Below are positions 1 through 6,788 of a stretch of DNA of 9,705 nt, in pieces (the stretch's first letter is position 1; each line of letters opens with the position of its first letter). A model generated the notes under the pieces. That model was given only the letters and a program-made list of their open reading frames with translations. It did not search any database and was not told where the DNA came from. Source of the stretch: Candidatus Kaiserbacteria bacterium (GTDB lineage Bacteria; Patescibacteriota; Minisyncoccia; Phycocordibacterales; UBA918); the NCBI GenBank assembly GCA_007117575.1, contig SKGH01000035.1, positions 1 to 9,705 of the forward strand, in the 5' to 3' direction. The translations under genes were made by a program, and so were the position numbers.

Positions 1-732
1 AATTCTTTGATAAACGTTGTGCACTCTTACACCATTGCTCTTTTGCTTACTACTATCATCGGACTGATTTTACTGTATGTAAATTTCTTCAAGGATTTAC
101 CCCGTAGCTCAATTCAGCACACTCGTGATATTTTGCAGTACAGCTATCCACTTATATTTATAAGCCTTGGATTTGTTGCGTTGACCGAGATAGACACTAT
201 TATGCTTGGTATCTATGCCGACACCAGCGAGGTAGGGGTCTATGCGGTAGCGAAACAGATCATAATCAAACTGCCTCATATCGCTACCGCTATTGCCATG
301 GGTACATTGCCCATCTTTGCAAAGATAAACGAGACAAATAGAGCAGAATTACGAACAAAGCTCTTTAAACTCTTAAAAATAGTTTCCCTTATTTATGCTT
401 TTATTGCTCTGTGTATTATTGTGTTTGGAAGTTTTTTTATACGCTTAGTATTTGGTATAGAGTATATGGGTGCAGTATTGCCGATGCAGATACTGTCGAT
501 GTTTTTATTTCTTTTTGGCCTGTCGGTGATTTTAAGTGGTGTGTTGGATTATATTGGCAAGGCAAAAAAAAGAGCTGTTAATATTTCAATTACTATAGTT
601 TTGAATATTGTTTTAAATATTTGGTTAATTCCTGAGTATGGCGCAGTTGGTGCCGCCATAGCAACTACCATTTCTTACTTACCATATATGATCTTGAATT
701 GGTTTGAGATCAAACGTAATTTTCGAACTTAA
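1..732 (+). CDS. Oligosaccharide flippase (Wzx/MATE-type), C-terminal part, 5' truncated by window
   Basis: The frame is open from the first base, so the gene begins before the window; 243 residues and the stop are seen. The protein is almost entirely membrane-embedded, with about six hydrophobic helices separated by short basic loops (for example residues after RTKLFKLLK and before KAKKRAVN). The pattern LGIYADTSEVGVYAVAKQ, then a late PEYGAVGAAIATTISY, is typical of the second half of Wzx/MATE-like polysaccharide flippases of the MOP superfamily. These move lipid-linked glycans across the cytoplasmic membrane. It converges with the minus-strand glycosyltransferase gene, with only 24 bp between the stops, which fits an envelope-glycan locus. 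The exact substrate cannot be read from the sequence. I am confident of the family, less so of the subfamily. Confidence 0.8.
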   Translation, partial: NSLINVVHSYTIALLLTTIIGLILLYVNFFKDLPRSSIQHTRDILQYSYPLIFISLGFVALTEIDTIMLGIYADTSEVGVYAVAKQIIIKLPHIATAIAMGTLPIFAKINETNRAELRTKLFKLLKIVSLIYAFIALCIIVFGSFFIRLVFGIEYMGAVLPMQILSMFLFLFGLSVILSGVLDYIGKAKKRAVNISITIVLNIVLNIWLIPEYGAVGAAIATTISYLPYMILNWFEIKRNFRT

Positions 733-740
733 GATCTTTA

Positions 741-763
741 TAGATAATGCATTAATTTATCTA
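741..763. terminator. Weak AT-rich inverted repeat between convergent genes
   Basis: TAGATAA (741-747) and TTATCTA (757-763) can form a 7-bp stem with a 9-nt loop. It lies between the flippase stop and, overlapping it, the stop codon of the minus-strand glycosyltransferase. It could end transcription from both sides, but the stem is AT-only apart from one pair and no clean U-tract follows, so this is a weak call. Confidence 0.3.
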
Positions 764-2745
764 ATCATACTTGAATCAAAATAGTATACTTCCACATTTG
801 TATCATCTACACCATGTCCGTGAAGTTTTTGAAAATTTGTATCAATGTACTCTCGTATGTCAGGACGTATATGATAACTTTTATTTGTGGACCAAGTTAT
901 CCAACCACTTCCTGCCAATTCTATATCTTCAAAGAATTGTATATAGCCATATCTACGCCTGTTAAGTAGACTAACGCGCTCTATATCTGCAGGAAGACCT
1001 CTTAAGTAATAATCACGCGGATATTGCCCAAAGAGAGTATCTTTTGTGGAATCAAAATTCTCAACAATAGTAGAGTATGCTTGAGAATAGATAGGCGCAC
1101 CTTCTCTAACTGAATAAATAGAAGATGCTGTTTGAGTATATTGAAGTAAACTTAGTGATGCAAAAACAATAATTACTGCATAACGGATCTCTTGCGGATA
1201 TATCTGGAGAAGACGCCATAATGAATACGTTATTACAATTATTGCCAGAGGAGTGACGTGTGAGATGTATGCGAATCCGCTATATCTATCTGCGATATAC
1301 GAAAAAAATATTGCCGAAGATATAATGATTATATGCAAGAAAATTAGAATATTTCTTTTTTTTGTCTCTTCAAATGGTATTGAAAATAGAGCTATAAGAT
1401 ATAGTACTAAGCCGACTGAAAAAGAAAAAGGATATTGTACAAGGAATTCATAATAAACAGTGTTATCTCTACCAAAAAAGGATAGAAAATGAGTAAATGG
1501 GATTTGCAGAATATCAGTCTTGATTAAGACTGTAATTATTACCACTAGAGTAAGTGAAATAATTGAAAATAGAGCGTAAAAGTTTTGGCGGTAAGAGCGA
1601 ACAAAAGCAAGTGTAATGAAGTAAAGTATAGTTGCTGGGACAACAATTAGTGAATTGAAATGAGTTTCCATAGTAATAAAGAAAATGAGGCAACAAATAA
1701 TTGCCCATTTCATATTAAAATCAAAAACCGGTCTAAGTACAGAGGGTATTTTGTTTAGAATCAAGGGGTGATTTTTCTCACTTAGAGTTCTGTATAGTGT
1801 GTAAATAAGCGCGAGGAACAGTGGCAGAAGTAGCGCATACATTCGGGTGTTGCGAAAAATTTCAACATAGGAAGGGTAAATGACTGCCGCTCCGGCAATG
1901 AATAGGGCCACACTTGGGATTTGGGTGGCCCAACGTGCAAAGAAATAAAGCACAGCGATAAAAATTACGCCAAGTAAAACAGAAACCATCCGTGCAGATG
2001 CTTCAGACATTTCAAAAAGGGCAAAAGATCCCGATACTAAGATAGTGTGTGGCCACGCTCGTGTATAGTGACAATGCCTATCAACTTCTATACAGTCTGT
2101 AAGATTCCCTGGCTTCTTTTCTAACCAATCCCACTTATAAAAAGATCGAGCTTCTTGAAAAGACTTCGCAGCCTGAATCACTTGAAATTCGTCACTTTGA
2201 AAATCACGCACATCTATTTGGTAGGCGAAGACACCAAATGCAAGAATGAGTAGTACACAAAGTGCTGGCCATTCCCACTTATTCTTGTTTCGCAAATCTA
2301 TGTCATTGGTTGATGAGTTGGTATGTCGATGGGAAAAGATCCACCAGATGAGAGTGCCGGATATTGTGGCGCAAAGCATCAAAATGAAGAGTTGGTCAGC
2401 TTGTAATTCAATGTTTATCTGACGCAGACCTATATCAGACATTGATTTATTAAAAACTTCTATAAATTCATTAAGAAAAAGGGTAAGGATTGATACTAAA
2501 AAAAGTATTTGCAGAACTATATTTACAGTTTTTACTGCTTTGTATTTCGCAAGTAGTTTATAGAGGTCGCTACTCCATGCGTGGAATAAAAAAACTAAAG
2601 TAAATATTGAAAAAACAATCCATACCTCTTTAGGTATGTAAAAATAGAAGAAATTAATCGTACTAAATCCTGCTGTATATATAGACGCAGTACAAAGTGC
2701 GACAAAAATGAAAAGAGTAAGCGATGAAAGTTTCAAGAAGTTCAT
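757..2745 (-). CDS. GT-C fold membrane glycosyltransferase (GT39/ArnT-like)
   Basis: A 662-residue polytopic membrane protein. Residues 1-155 hold about four hydrophobic helices that look like an extension ahead of the usual module. From about residue 160 a helix leads into a loop with DVRDFQSDEF (D181, D185, E186). The acidic pair in the first large external loop is where GT-C enzymes of the GT39/ArnT/PMT type place the catalytic acid. Then come a W-x-H-containing loop (RAWPHT), several helices and a soluble C-terminal region of about 120 residues. Such enzymes transfer a sugar from a polyprenyl-phosphate carrier to a lipid, glycan or protein outside the membrane. The start ATG lies 3 nt after the stop of the upstream gene, so the two are almost certainly co-transcribed and probably translationally coupled; no clear Shine-Dalgarno site is seen. 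Acceptor and donor are unknown. Confidence 0.75.
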   Translation of the reverse strand: MNFLKLSSLTLFIFVALCTASIYTAGFSTINFFYFYIPKEVWIVFSIFTLVFLFHAWSSDLYKLLAKYKAVKTVNIVLQILFLVSILTLFLNEFIEVFNKSMSDIGLRQINIELQADQLFILMLCATISGTLIWWIFSHRHTNSSTNDIDLRNKNKWEWPALCVLLILAFGVFAYQIDVRDFQSDEFQVIQAAKSFQEARSFYKWDWLEKKPGNLTDCIEVDRHCHYTRAWPHTILVSGSFALFEMSEASARMVSVLLGVIFIAVLYFFARWATQIPSVALFIAGAAVIYPSYVEIFRNTRMYALLLPLFLALIYTLYRTLSEKNHPLILNKIPSVLRPVFDFNMKWAIICCLIFFITMETHFNSLIVVPATILYFITLAFVRSYRQNFYALFSIISLTLVVIITVLIKTDILQIPFTHFLSFFGRDNTVYYEFLVQYPFSFSVGLVLYLIALFSIPFEETKKRNILIFLHIIIISSAIFFSYIADRYSGFAYISHVTPLAIIVITYSLWRLLQIYPQEIRYAVIIVFASLSLLQYTQTASSIYSVREGAPIYSQAYSTIVENFDSTKDTLFGQYPRDYYLRGLPADIERVSLLNRRRYGYIQFFEDIELAGSGWITWSTNKSYHIRPDIREYIDTNFQKLHGHGVDDTNVEVYYFDSSMIR

Positions 2746-2748
2746 GAC

Positions 2749-4623
2749 TTATTCAATAGATATGGTTATCCTCTCAAGTGTAGGATTGTAGGAGTACAAC
2801 CTTTCGGCGAGTATAAAATCTACAGGTTGCGCATTAGGGTTAAAGATTGGTGTTGGTTTATCTCTTTTTTCTATCCAGCTTGTTAGGATTGGATGATATG
2901 AGATTGATGACGAGTCACTGAGATAATTTTCAAACAATTCTGTTTCATCTCTATACTCATTAATACCACCTTCTTTTATTGAAGTTGCAAAAAGTCTTTC
3001 CTTGGGAGTTTGTGCGACTAGATGATAACCACTCCTGTAAATATCTCTATATGCAGTATATTCTTCTTGAAGTGCTTTGTTACGAATTGAGAAAATCATA
3101 TTTTTATCAGGAGACGAAATGCTTTCTACAGTGATAACCGCGCAAGCTTTTGACCATGCTACATTTTTACAACCACCGTCTCTCGTTTTAGGAGCTAGAA
3201 TGACATCGGGATAGCCATCATCCACGAGAGAATATCTAAATGGGAAAAAGAGACCGTCACTATTAAAGCTATATCTGGCGCCGTCCATGGATTGATTACC
3301 CTCAGTTAAAATGCTGTATTTAATATTTGGTTCATACCGGAATTCTTGCCATGTACCACGGGCTTCGGGGTCAAATGTAAAGGTGTAGGGCTCTTCGGCA
3401 ATCATAGCTGTCACTGTTGCGGTTTGTGATGATCTGGAGTAAAAGTTAAAGGAGCCTTCTGTCGGTTCATTGAAAAACACAGTTGATGTTCCCATAATAC
3501 GAGAATGTCCGACGACCATGAGTTTATTGGTATTAAGTGTGATTGAGGTCAAAAACCAGTCAGCATAATATGTTTCATCAGGATGGTATTCAAATGAAAT
3601 AATATACACACCATCTGGCACTGGTACTGACAATTGTCCGCGGACAACTTCGTCTATAACATGCCCTGAAGCATGTCCGTCATCATCAAGAATTGTCTTT
3701 GCGAGAACTTCTCCGTTAAGGTCGTATACTTTAACATGTACTATGTCTGGTCCAGGGCTACGGTTTCTATCTTGTTTTGTAACATGGAGATCAATGGAGT
3801 CCTTAAAATATCCGATAAAGGTATGGGGACCACGAAGTCTATGTGTGATGTGTGTCTGTGAATTTGGTATAAAGCCAACGTCGTGGTTTACAAGTTTTGA
3901 TTTAGGAAATGCGTCATCATAGATTTGTATGGTAGTTGGATTTTCTAGATTGCTAGGATAGTTCTTTTCCAACCAATCTGTAACGGATGTTGCCTCTGCA
4001 AAGGCTGTTCCATCAAGATGGGTAGGATTGGGTGTGAAAATATCTACACCATCAAAGGAAGCAATGCGGTGATAATTTGCAATTTTTCCATTGTAGAATG
4101 GTTTCCATTCAAACCTGCCACGACCATCAGTTTCTTCGTCACAATCTGGACATACGAGTGAAATTTCCCAATCACCAAAGTCTTGCATATCTGCTGTAAC
4201 AACAATTGACTTGTCACCTATAAACTGTGTAGAACTAAAGCCAAAATTTATTGGTGACCCTTTTACTTGAGCATGTGTAGATCCGTCATTATCAAGATAA
4301 TAGGATGAGAATTTGGGAGAATTGGGAAGCTCATCAATGTAAAGAGCTAGTGAATCATCACGAAAATAATCCTCGTTAAAATCTATCGTATACACTGCTG
4401 TGTATGTTTTGTGTTGGTAATAGGAATACCCTAAATAAACAAAAATTAATACTGGTACCAAAAGTATCAGAAATTTGATTGACTTAAGTATACGCGCAAG
4501 CCAGCGTGGGGGTTGTTTTTCTTTCTCCCGTACTCTTTTCGGGTGTAGGTTTGGGGTGTGACGGGGAGAAGTGGGTTTGCGGTTGGTGGCTACTCTTCTC
4601 CTTATGTCTAAAGTTTTATTCAT
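2749..4623 (-). CDS. Large single-pass surface protein of unknown function
   Basis: I do not recognise this 624-residue protein. Residues 1-48 are strongly basic and proline-rich, as expected for a cytoplasmic tail. Residues 49-69 form one membrane helix (FLILLVPVLIFVYLGYSYY region). The remaining 555 residues are rich in short hydrophobic/aromatic alternations and Asp/Gly turns, suggesting an extracytoplasmic beta-rich body. Only four cysteines are present: a C-x2-C pair (CPDC) and two more in a GGC...KAC stretch, possibly disulfides. It is the first gene of a minus-strand operon with the GT-C glycosyltransferase 3 nt downstream, so it may be that enzyme's acceptor, partner or a surface-layer component; this is inference from context. 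The ATG at 4621-4623 follows a leader of about 90 nt without a strong ribosome-binding site. Confidence 0.6.
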   Translation of the reverse strand: MNKTLDIRRRVATNRKPTSPRHTPNLHPKRVREKEKQPPRWLARILKSIKFLILLVPVLIFVYLGYSYYQHKTYTAVYTIDFNEDYFRDDSLALYIDELPNSPKFSSYYLDNDGSTHAQVKGSPINFGFSSTQFIGDKSIVVTADMQDFGDWEISLVCPDCDEETDGRGRFEWKPFYNGKIANYHRIASFDGVDIFTPNPTHLDGTAFAEATSVTDWLEKNYPSNLENPTTIQIYDDAFPKSKLVNHDVGFIPNSQTHITHRLRGPHTFIGYFKDSIDLHVTKQDRNRSPGPDIVHVKVYDLNGEVLAKTILDDDGHASGHVIDEVVRGQLSVPVPDGVYIISFEYHPDETYYADWFLTSITLNTNKLMVVGHSRIMGTSTVFFNEPTEGSFNFYSRSSQTATVTAMIAEEPYTFTFDPEARGTWQEFRYEPNIKYSILTEGNQSMDGARYSFNSDGLFFPFRYSLVDDGYPDVILAPKTRDGGCKNVAWSKACAVITVESISSPDKNMIFSIRNKALQEEYTAYRDIYRSGYHLVAQTPKERLFATSIKEGGINEYRDETELFENYLSDSSSISYHPILTSWIEKRDKPTPIFNPNAQPVDFILAERLYSYNPTLERITISIE

Positions 4624-4673
4624 GTTTCAAGCACCAAAAAATAACACAAAACAGCCCAAATGACCACCTTGCA

Positions 4674-4704
4674 GGGGAGACCGCACCCCTTTAGGTCTTA
4701 CCCC
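4674..4704 (-). other. Stem-loop in the leader of the minus-strand operon
   Basis: GGGGAGACC (4674-4682) and GGTCT-TA-CCCC (4694-4704) pair as nine base pairs interrupted by a two-base bulge, with an 11-nt loop. In the minus-strand transcript it lies in the 5' leader, about 50 nt ahead of the surface-protein start. No U-tract follows on the minus strand, so it is more likely a leader structure than a terminator. Confidence 0.4.
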
Positions 4705-4717
4705 TTTTACGTGGTTT

Positions 4718-4746
4718 ATTGTAGCGTATTTTTTTTGCTTTTTCCA
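4718..4746 (-). promoter_or_regulatory. Candidate promoter of the surface protein/glycosyltransferase operon
   Basis: Read on the minus strand, TGGAAA (4741-4746) is followed after 17 bp by TACAAT (4718-4723). These match sigma-70-type -35 and -10 boxes at 4/6 and 5/6 positions. Transcription would start near 4711 and include the leader stem-loop. It lies just outside the left end of the first short mobile element. Confidence 0.4.
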
Positions 4747-4784
4747 TGATTTTTTTCTGCTTTCTGTACACAAGGATACTTTCT

Positions 4785-4900
4785 CATGACTTACGCGTTT
4801 CTGATGAAGTTCGAGGCGCTGAGTGAGGCGTACTTGGTGGTACGATGAACGGTTTTAGTGACGAAAGCAACAAAGAAATTCGCCAAACGCGTAAGTCCTG
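4785..4900. mobile_element. MITE-like inverted-repeat element, copy 1 (116 bp)
   Basis: The element starts CATGACTTACGCGTTT and ends AAACGCGTAAGTCCTG, giving terminal inverted repeats of 16 bp with one mismatch. It is flanked by a direct repeat TTTCT (4780-4784 and 4901-4905), the signature of transposition with a 5-bp target duplication. It contains no gene and is far too short for a transposase, so it would have to be moved in trans. Aligned by eye to copy 2 it differs by five substitutions and lacks 11 bases. The inner part has a GTAC-TTGGTG-GTAC inverted repeat. No transposase with matching ends is in the window. Confidence 0.85.
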
Positions 4901-4923
4901 TTTCTATAAACGGTTTTTAGTAC

Positions 4924-4929
4924 TATAAT
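4924..4929 (+). promoter_or_regulatory. TATAAT -10 box ahead of the DUF5652 gene
   Basis: A perfect TATAAT lies 19 bp beyond the right target duplication of copy 1. The expected start site (about 4936) falls only a few bases before the ATG at 4940, implying a very short or absent leader. No good -35 box is seen at 17 bp; that place is taken by the target duplication next to the element end. Confidence 0.45.
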
Positions 4930-4939
4930 AGTGAGTGAT

Positions 4940-5197
4940 ATGGAAACATTTTTTATGGAGTTAACGCAGACGCAGTTAATAGTTATTGTGAGCATTTTAG
5001 CGGTTTTAACGCTGTGGGACGTGGTGTGGAAGGCGATGGCTATGTGGGTGGTGTGCAAGCGTGAGAGTAAGTTGTGGTTTGTGATCCTTTTGGTGGTGAA
5101 CTCGGTCGGTATTTTGCCGATCGCTTACCTGTGGTATCAGGGGGCACTACCGACGAGAAAAAAGAAGGTAGAAGATAGTGAAGAAAAAGGGGAGTAG
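4940..5197 (+). CDS. DUF5652-like small membrane protein
   Basis: A small protein (85 aa from this start) with two membrane helices, separated by a short basic loop (CKRESK), and a charged C-terminal tail (RKKKVEDSEEKGE). The LWD..WK...MW pattern in helix 1 and WFV.LLV.NS.GILPI.YL in helix 2 match the DUF5652 family, which I know mainly from Patescibacteria; its function is unknown. The frame is open back to a GTG at 4931, but that codon lies one base after the TATAAT box and so is an unlikely start. ATG 4940 would be near-leaderless. ATG 4955, with GGAAA about 9 nt upstream, is a reasonable alternative giving 80 aa. The gene stands alone between copy 1 of the short element and the LuxI-like unit. 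Confidence 0.7.
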   Translation: METFFMELTQTQLIVIVSILAVLTLWDVVWKAMAMWVVCKRESKLWFVILLVVNSVGILPIAYLWYQGALPTRKKKVEDSEEKGE

Positions 5198-5227
5198 GTT
5201 GCCGTGGTAGCGTAACGGTGTTTGGCA

Positions 5228-5239
5228 ACAGCTAGCTGT
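5228..5239. promoter_or_regulatory. 12-bp perfect palindrome upstream of the LuxI-like promoter
   Basis: ACAGCTAGCTGT is its own reverse complement and ends 11 bp ahead of the candidate -35 box at 5251. Its place is where an activator or repressor site would be expected. LuxR-type boxes are also palindromes with ACAG/CTGT half-sites, but in those the CTG half comes first, so this is not a lux box by sequence. Candidate operator only. Confidence 0.3.
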
Positions 5240-5250
5240 GTTTATGTAGG

Positions 5251-5280
5251 TTGGCTAGTGTTTATTAGACAAGTTATATA
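5251..5280 (+). promoter_or_regulatory. Candidate promoter of the LuxI-like gene
   Basis: TTGGCT (5251-5256) and TATATA (5275-5280) are separated by 18 bp (17 bp if TTATAT is taken as the -10). Transcription would begin near 5287 and give a leader of about 134 nt that contains the 5306-5318 and 5349-5379 inverted repeats. Confidence 0.4.
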
Positions 5281-5305
5281 TTGAAGGTTGTGTGATAAGT
5301 TTTGT

Positions 5306-5318
5306 GGTAAATTTTACC
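5306..5318. promoter_or_regulatory. 6-1-6 inverted repeat in the LuxI-like leader
   Basis: GGTAAA-T-TTTACC is a perfect inverted repeat with a one-base centre, about 20-30 nt after the predicted transcription start. This spacing suits a dimeric DNA-binding protein (a roadblock operator) better than an RNA hairpin, because no loop is available. No regulator gene is in the window. Confidence 0.3.
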
Positions 5319-5348
5319 TTATACGTTTTTTGTAGTAGAGTATAGACA

Positions 5349-5379
5349 GTTGTAAACAACAAGGTGTGTTTTGCCTTGT
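5349..5379 (+). promoter_or_regulatory. Two overlapping, mutually exclusive hairpins in the LuxI-like leader
   Basis: GTTGT-AA-ACAAC (5349-5360) and ACAAGG (5359-5364) with CCTTGT (5374-5379) share bases 5359-5360, so both cannot form fully together. They end about 28 nt before the ribosome-binding site. Such overlap is typical of leaders whose folding controls expression, but the stems are short and no U-tract follows, so this is tentative. Confidence 0.3.
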
Positions 5380-5420
5380 GAAAAGAAAAGATAAGTACAA
5401 TCAAATAAAGGGCTAAGGCC

Positions 5421-5954
5421 ATGAAAAAGAAAATCGGTTTGGTTGCGTACCATGTGTTTGATAAAAAGTATCACCCGTTGCTTAAGAGGTATTTTGAGCT
5501 AAGATGGTTGTACTATACACGGCGGAAAGATTGGGAAAAATGTAACCGAGATAAGTATGATGATTTCTGCGAGTACCTTATAATCAGTAAGGATGATGAG
5601 TTTCTCTGCGGTTTCAGACTTTTGCATAGCATGCATTTTCCTGCTTTGCCAATGAAAGAATTGCTATGTGGTACACACTGGCTGAGCGAAAAGACGGAAA
5701 TAATCGAGCTGTCTAGGTTTGTAGCTGAAACGAATGTGAACATGTCCTACTTGACACCTTTGTTGTTGGACGCGCTTAGGTGGTATTGTGGATGTAAGGG
5801 TTTGGATGCAAATTGTTTCTTTGCGGTGATGCGCATCCCTCTAAGAAAGGCGCTCCAGAACAATGGCGTGAACATTATAAAAATAACAGGTTGTATGAGT
5901 GCCAGACACAAAAAATCACACTTTCAGTTGGTTCAGATACGCATAAAGGATTGA
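5421..5954 (+). CDS. LuxI-type autoinducer (acyl-homoserine lactone) synthase homologue
   Basis: A 177-residue single-domain protein with the spacing of the LuxI family, known to join the acyl chain of an acyl-ACP or acyl-CoA to S-adenosylmethionine and release an acyl-homoserine lactone. Visible are R28-x3-Y32-x5-W38 (family R-x3-F-x5-W), D44-x2-D47, G64-F-R66-L-L (family G-x-x-R or G-x-R-L-L), and E96-L-S-R99-F, the family's most diagnostic motif. The only change at these positions is Phe to Tyr at 32; the stretch between W38 and D44 is about five residues shorter than usual, and the length is slightly below the usual 190-230. It holds eight cysteines. AAAGGG 8 nt upstream supports this ATG. 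It has its own promoter, structured leader and strong terminator, so it is a single-gene unit. No LuxR homologue is seen. The fold is well supported; the product is not known. Confidence 0.75.
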   Translation: MKKKIGLVAYHVFDKKYHPLLKRYFELRWLYYTRRKDWEKCNRDKYDDFCEYLIISKDDEFLCGFRLLHSMHFPALPMKELLCGTHWLSEKTEIIELSRFVAETNVNMSYLTPLLLDALRWYCGCKGLDANCFFAVMRIPLRKALQNNGVNIIKITGCMSARHKKSHFQLVQIRIKD

Positions 5955-5963
5955 TGGTAAAGT

Positions 5964-5994
5964 AACTTGGTAGCCACGGGCTACCAAGTTTTTT
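5964..5994 (+). terminator. Strong intrinsic terminator after the LuxI-like gene
   Basis: AACTTGGTAGCC (5964-5975) pairs perfectly over 12 bp with GGCTACCAAGTT (5979-5990) around the loop ACG. It is followed at once by a run of T (5989-5994). It starts 10 nt after the stop codon. Confidence 0.92.
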
Positions 5995-6069
5995 GTATGG
6001 ATAACGAAAAGCAGTGGTGGAAAGTTGTTTGTCTTATGGATATAAAACAAGTTTTTGATTTTAGGCTTG

Positions 6070-6078
6070 TGTTATACT
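6070..6078 (+). promoter_or_regulatory. Extended -10 promoter just ahead of element copy 2
   Basis: TGT-TATACT is an extended -10 (TGnTATAAT-like, 5/6 in the hexamer). No clear -35 box is seen, which is common for extended -10 promoters. Transcription would start near 6085, in the left target duplication of copy 2. The element would therefore be transcribed as part of the leader of the gene at 6253. Confidence 0.4.
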
Positions 6079-6090
6079 TTTTTTATCAAT

Positions 6091-6217
6091 CATGACTTAC
6101 GCGTTTCTGATGAAGTTCGAGGCGCTTAGGAGCGAAAACCTGAGGCGTACTTGGTGGTACGATGAACGGTTTGAGTGACGAAAGCAACAAAGAAGTTGGT
6201 CAAACGCGTAAGTCCTG
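6091..6217. mobile_element. MITE-like inverted-repeat element, copy 2 (127 bp)
   Basis: It has the same ends as copy 1 (CATGACTTACGCGTTT ... AAACGCGTAAGTCCTG). It is flanked by ATCAAT on both sides (6085-6090 and 6218-6223), which includes the 5-bp duplication TCAAT. Relative to copy 1 it carries 11 additional bases at about 6130-6140. These complete a small internal stem (CTTAGG with CCTGAG, one G-U pair). Otherwise it has five substitutions over 116 aligned positions by eye. It lies between a promoter and the coding sequence it probably serves. Confidence 0.85.
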
Positions 6218-6252
6218 ATCAATATTAAATCAGAACTAAAAGTTTTATATAT

Positions 6253-6759
6253 ATGTACAACCAAGAGCAGTTTGATTATGTGAAAAAGCAATTGGAGTCC
6301 GGAATGTCTGAAGCCGAACTCCGAAAGGTGTTAGCCGATGCCGGTTATGACCCTCCGGTAATAGACCTACTGCTAAAAGACGCTAAAGAGGAAGTGTTCC
6401 GGGCTACGAGCAACACAGCGCCGGTAGAGGAGGTTGATACCCGTCAAAACTCACACAAACCCTTAAACGTTTCTCATGCTGATAATGCAAACGAGACACA
6501 GCAAAAAGCAGACAGCTTCGGTCAGTTTGCTGTAGATACCGCAGAGCCGGCTTCCGGTTCTTTGTTTTCAAAGAAGTTGGTTATACCGGTAGTATTGGGA
6601 GTGGTTGGTTTGATGGTTTTTATAATTGTCGTGTGGTTTTTCTTTCTGTCGGGTAGTGGTGCTACGCGTTCTGCTGAAGCGTCTGTAGTTTGTGGAAACG
6701 TAAACAGTGGGTTTAGTTTATCTATTGACAATGATGGAGAAGATAATTTTACGCTTTAA
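6253..6759 (+). CDS. Membrane-anchored protein with UBA-like N-terminus, first part of a probably frameshifted gene
   Basis: Residues 1-46 form an amphipathic helical unit of the type L-x3-G-M-S-x3-L-R-x2-L-x3-G-Y. Similar UBA-like helical N-termini are frequent in small membrane proteins of Patescibacteria. Residues 50-105 are polar and probably disordered. Residues 109-132 are one membrane helix, followed by an outer segment that stops abruptly at residue 168 after a single cysteine. Just before the stop the next frame opens (after a TAA at 6744-6746) and runs without a break into the following reading frame, so slipping one base back at the TTTT run (6747-6750) would give one protein of about 364 residues. 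No Shine-Dalgarno site precedes the ATG. Function unknown. Confidence 0.65.
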   Translation: MYNQEQFDYVKKQLESGMSEAELRKVLADAGYDPPVIDLLLKDAKEEVFRATSNTAPVEEVDTRQNSHKPLNVSHADNANETQQKADSFGQFAVDTAEPASGSLFSKKLVIPVVLGVVGLMVFIIVVWFFFLSGSGATRSAEASVVCGNVNSGFSLSIDNDGEDNFTL

Positions 6760-6788
6760 TACAAAGCGTAACTGAGGAAATAGAGGCG

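Noticed and set aside
4506..4694. Plus-strand reading frame antisense to the start of the surface-protein gene
   Set aside because: It mirrors a long, well-supported minus-strand gene with a basic tail and membrane helix, and lacks its own initiation signals.
4855..5058. Minus-strand reading frame overlapping element copy 1 and the DUF5652 gene
   Set aside because: It runs from the real gene antisense into the element, has no start signals, and its shared LCCFRH segment comes only from the repeated element, not from protein conservation.
5198..5229. tRNA-like or terminator structure after the DUF5652 gene (GTTGCC ... GGCAAC with GGTAGCGTAACGG inside)
   Set aside because: It is far too short for a tRNA, lacks a T-arm, and no T-run follows the stem, so neither a tRNA nor an intrinsic terminator can be supported.
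5228..5239. lux box controlling the LuxI-like gene
   Set aside because: The palindrome is 12 bp rather than about 20, has the half-sites in the opposite order, and no LuxR homologue is present; it is kept only as a generic operator candidate.
6097..6291. Minus-strand reading frame across element copy 2
   Set aside because: Most of it is the non-coding inverted-repeat element read in reverse; there is no ribosome-binding site and no protein-like composition.
6742..6753. Programmed -1 ribosomal frameshift site
   Set aside because: The TTTT run permits slippage, but there is no X-XXY-YYZ heptamer and no evident downstream pseudoknot; a plain base loss or a read error is simpler.
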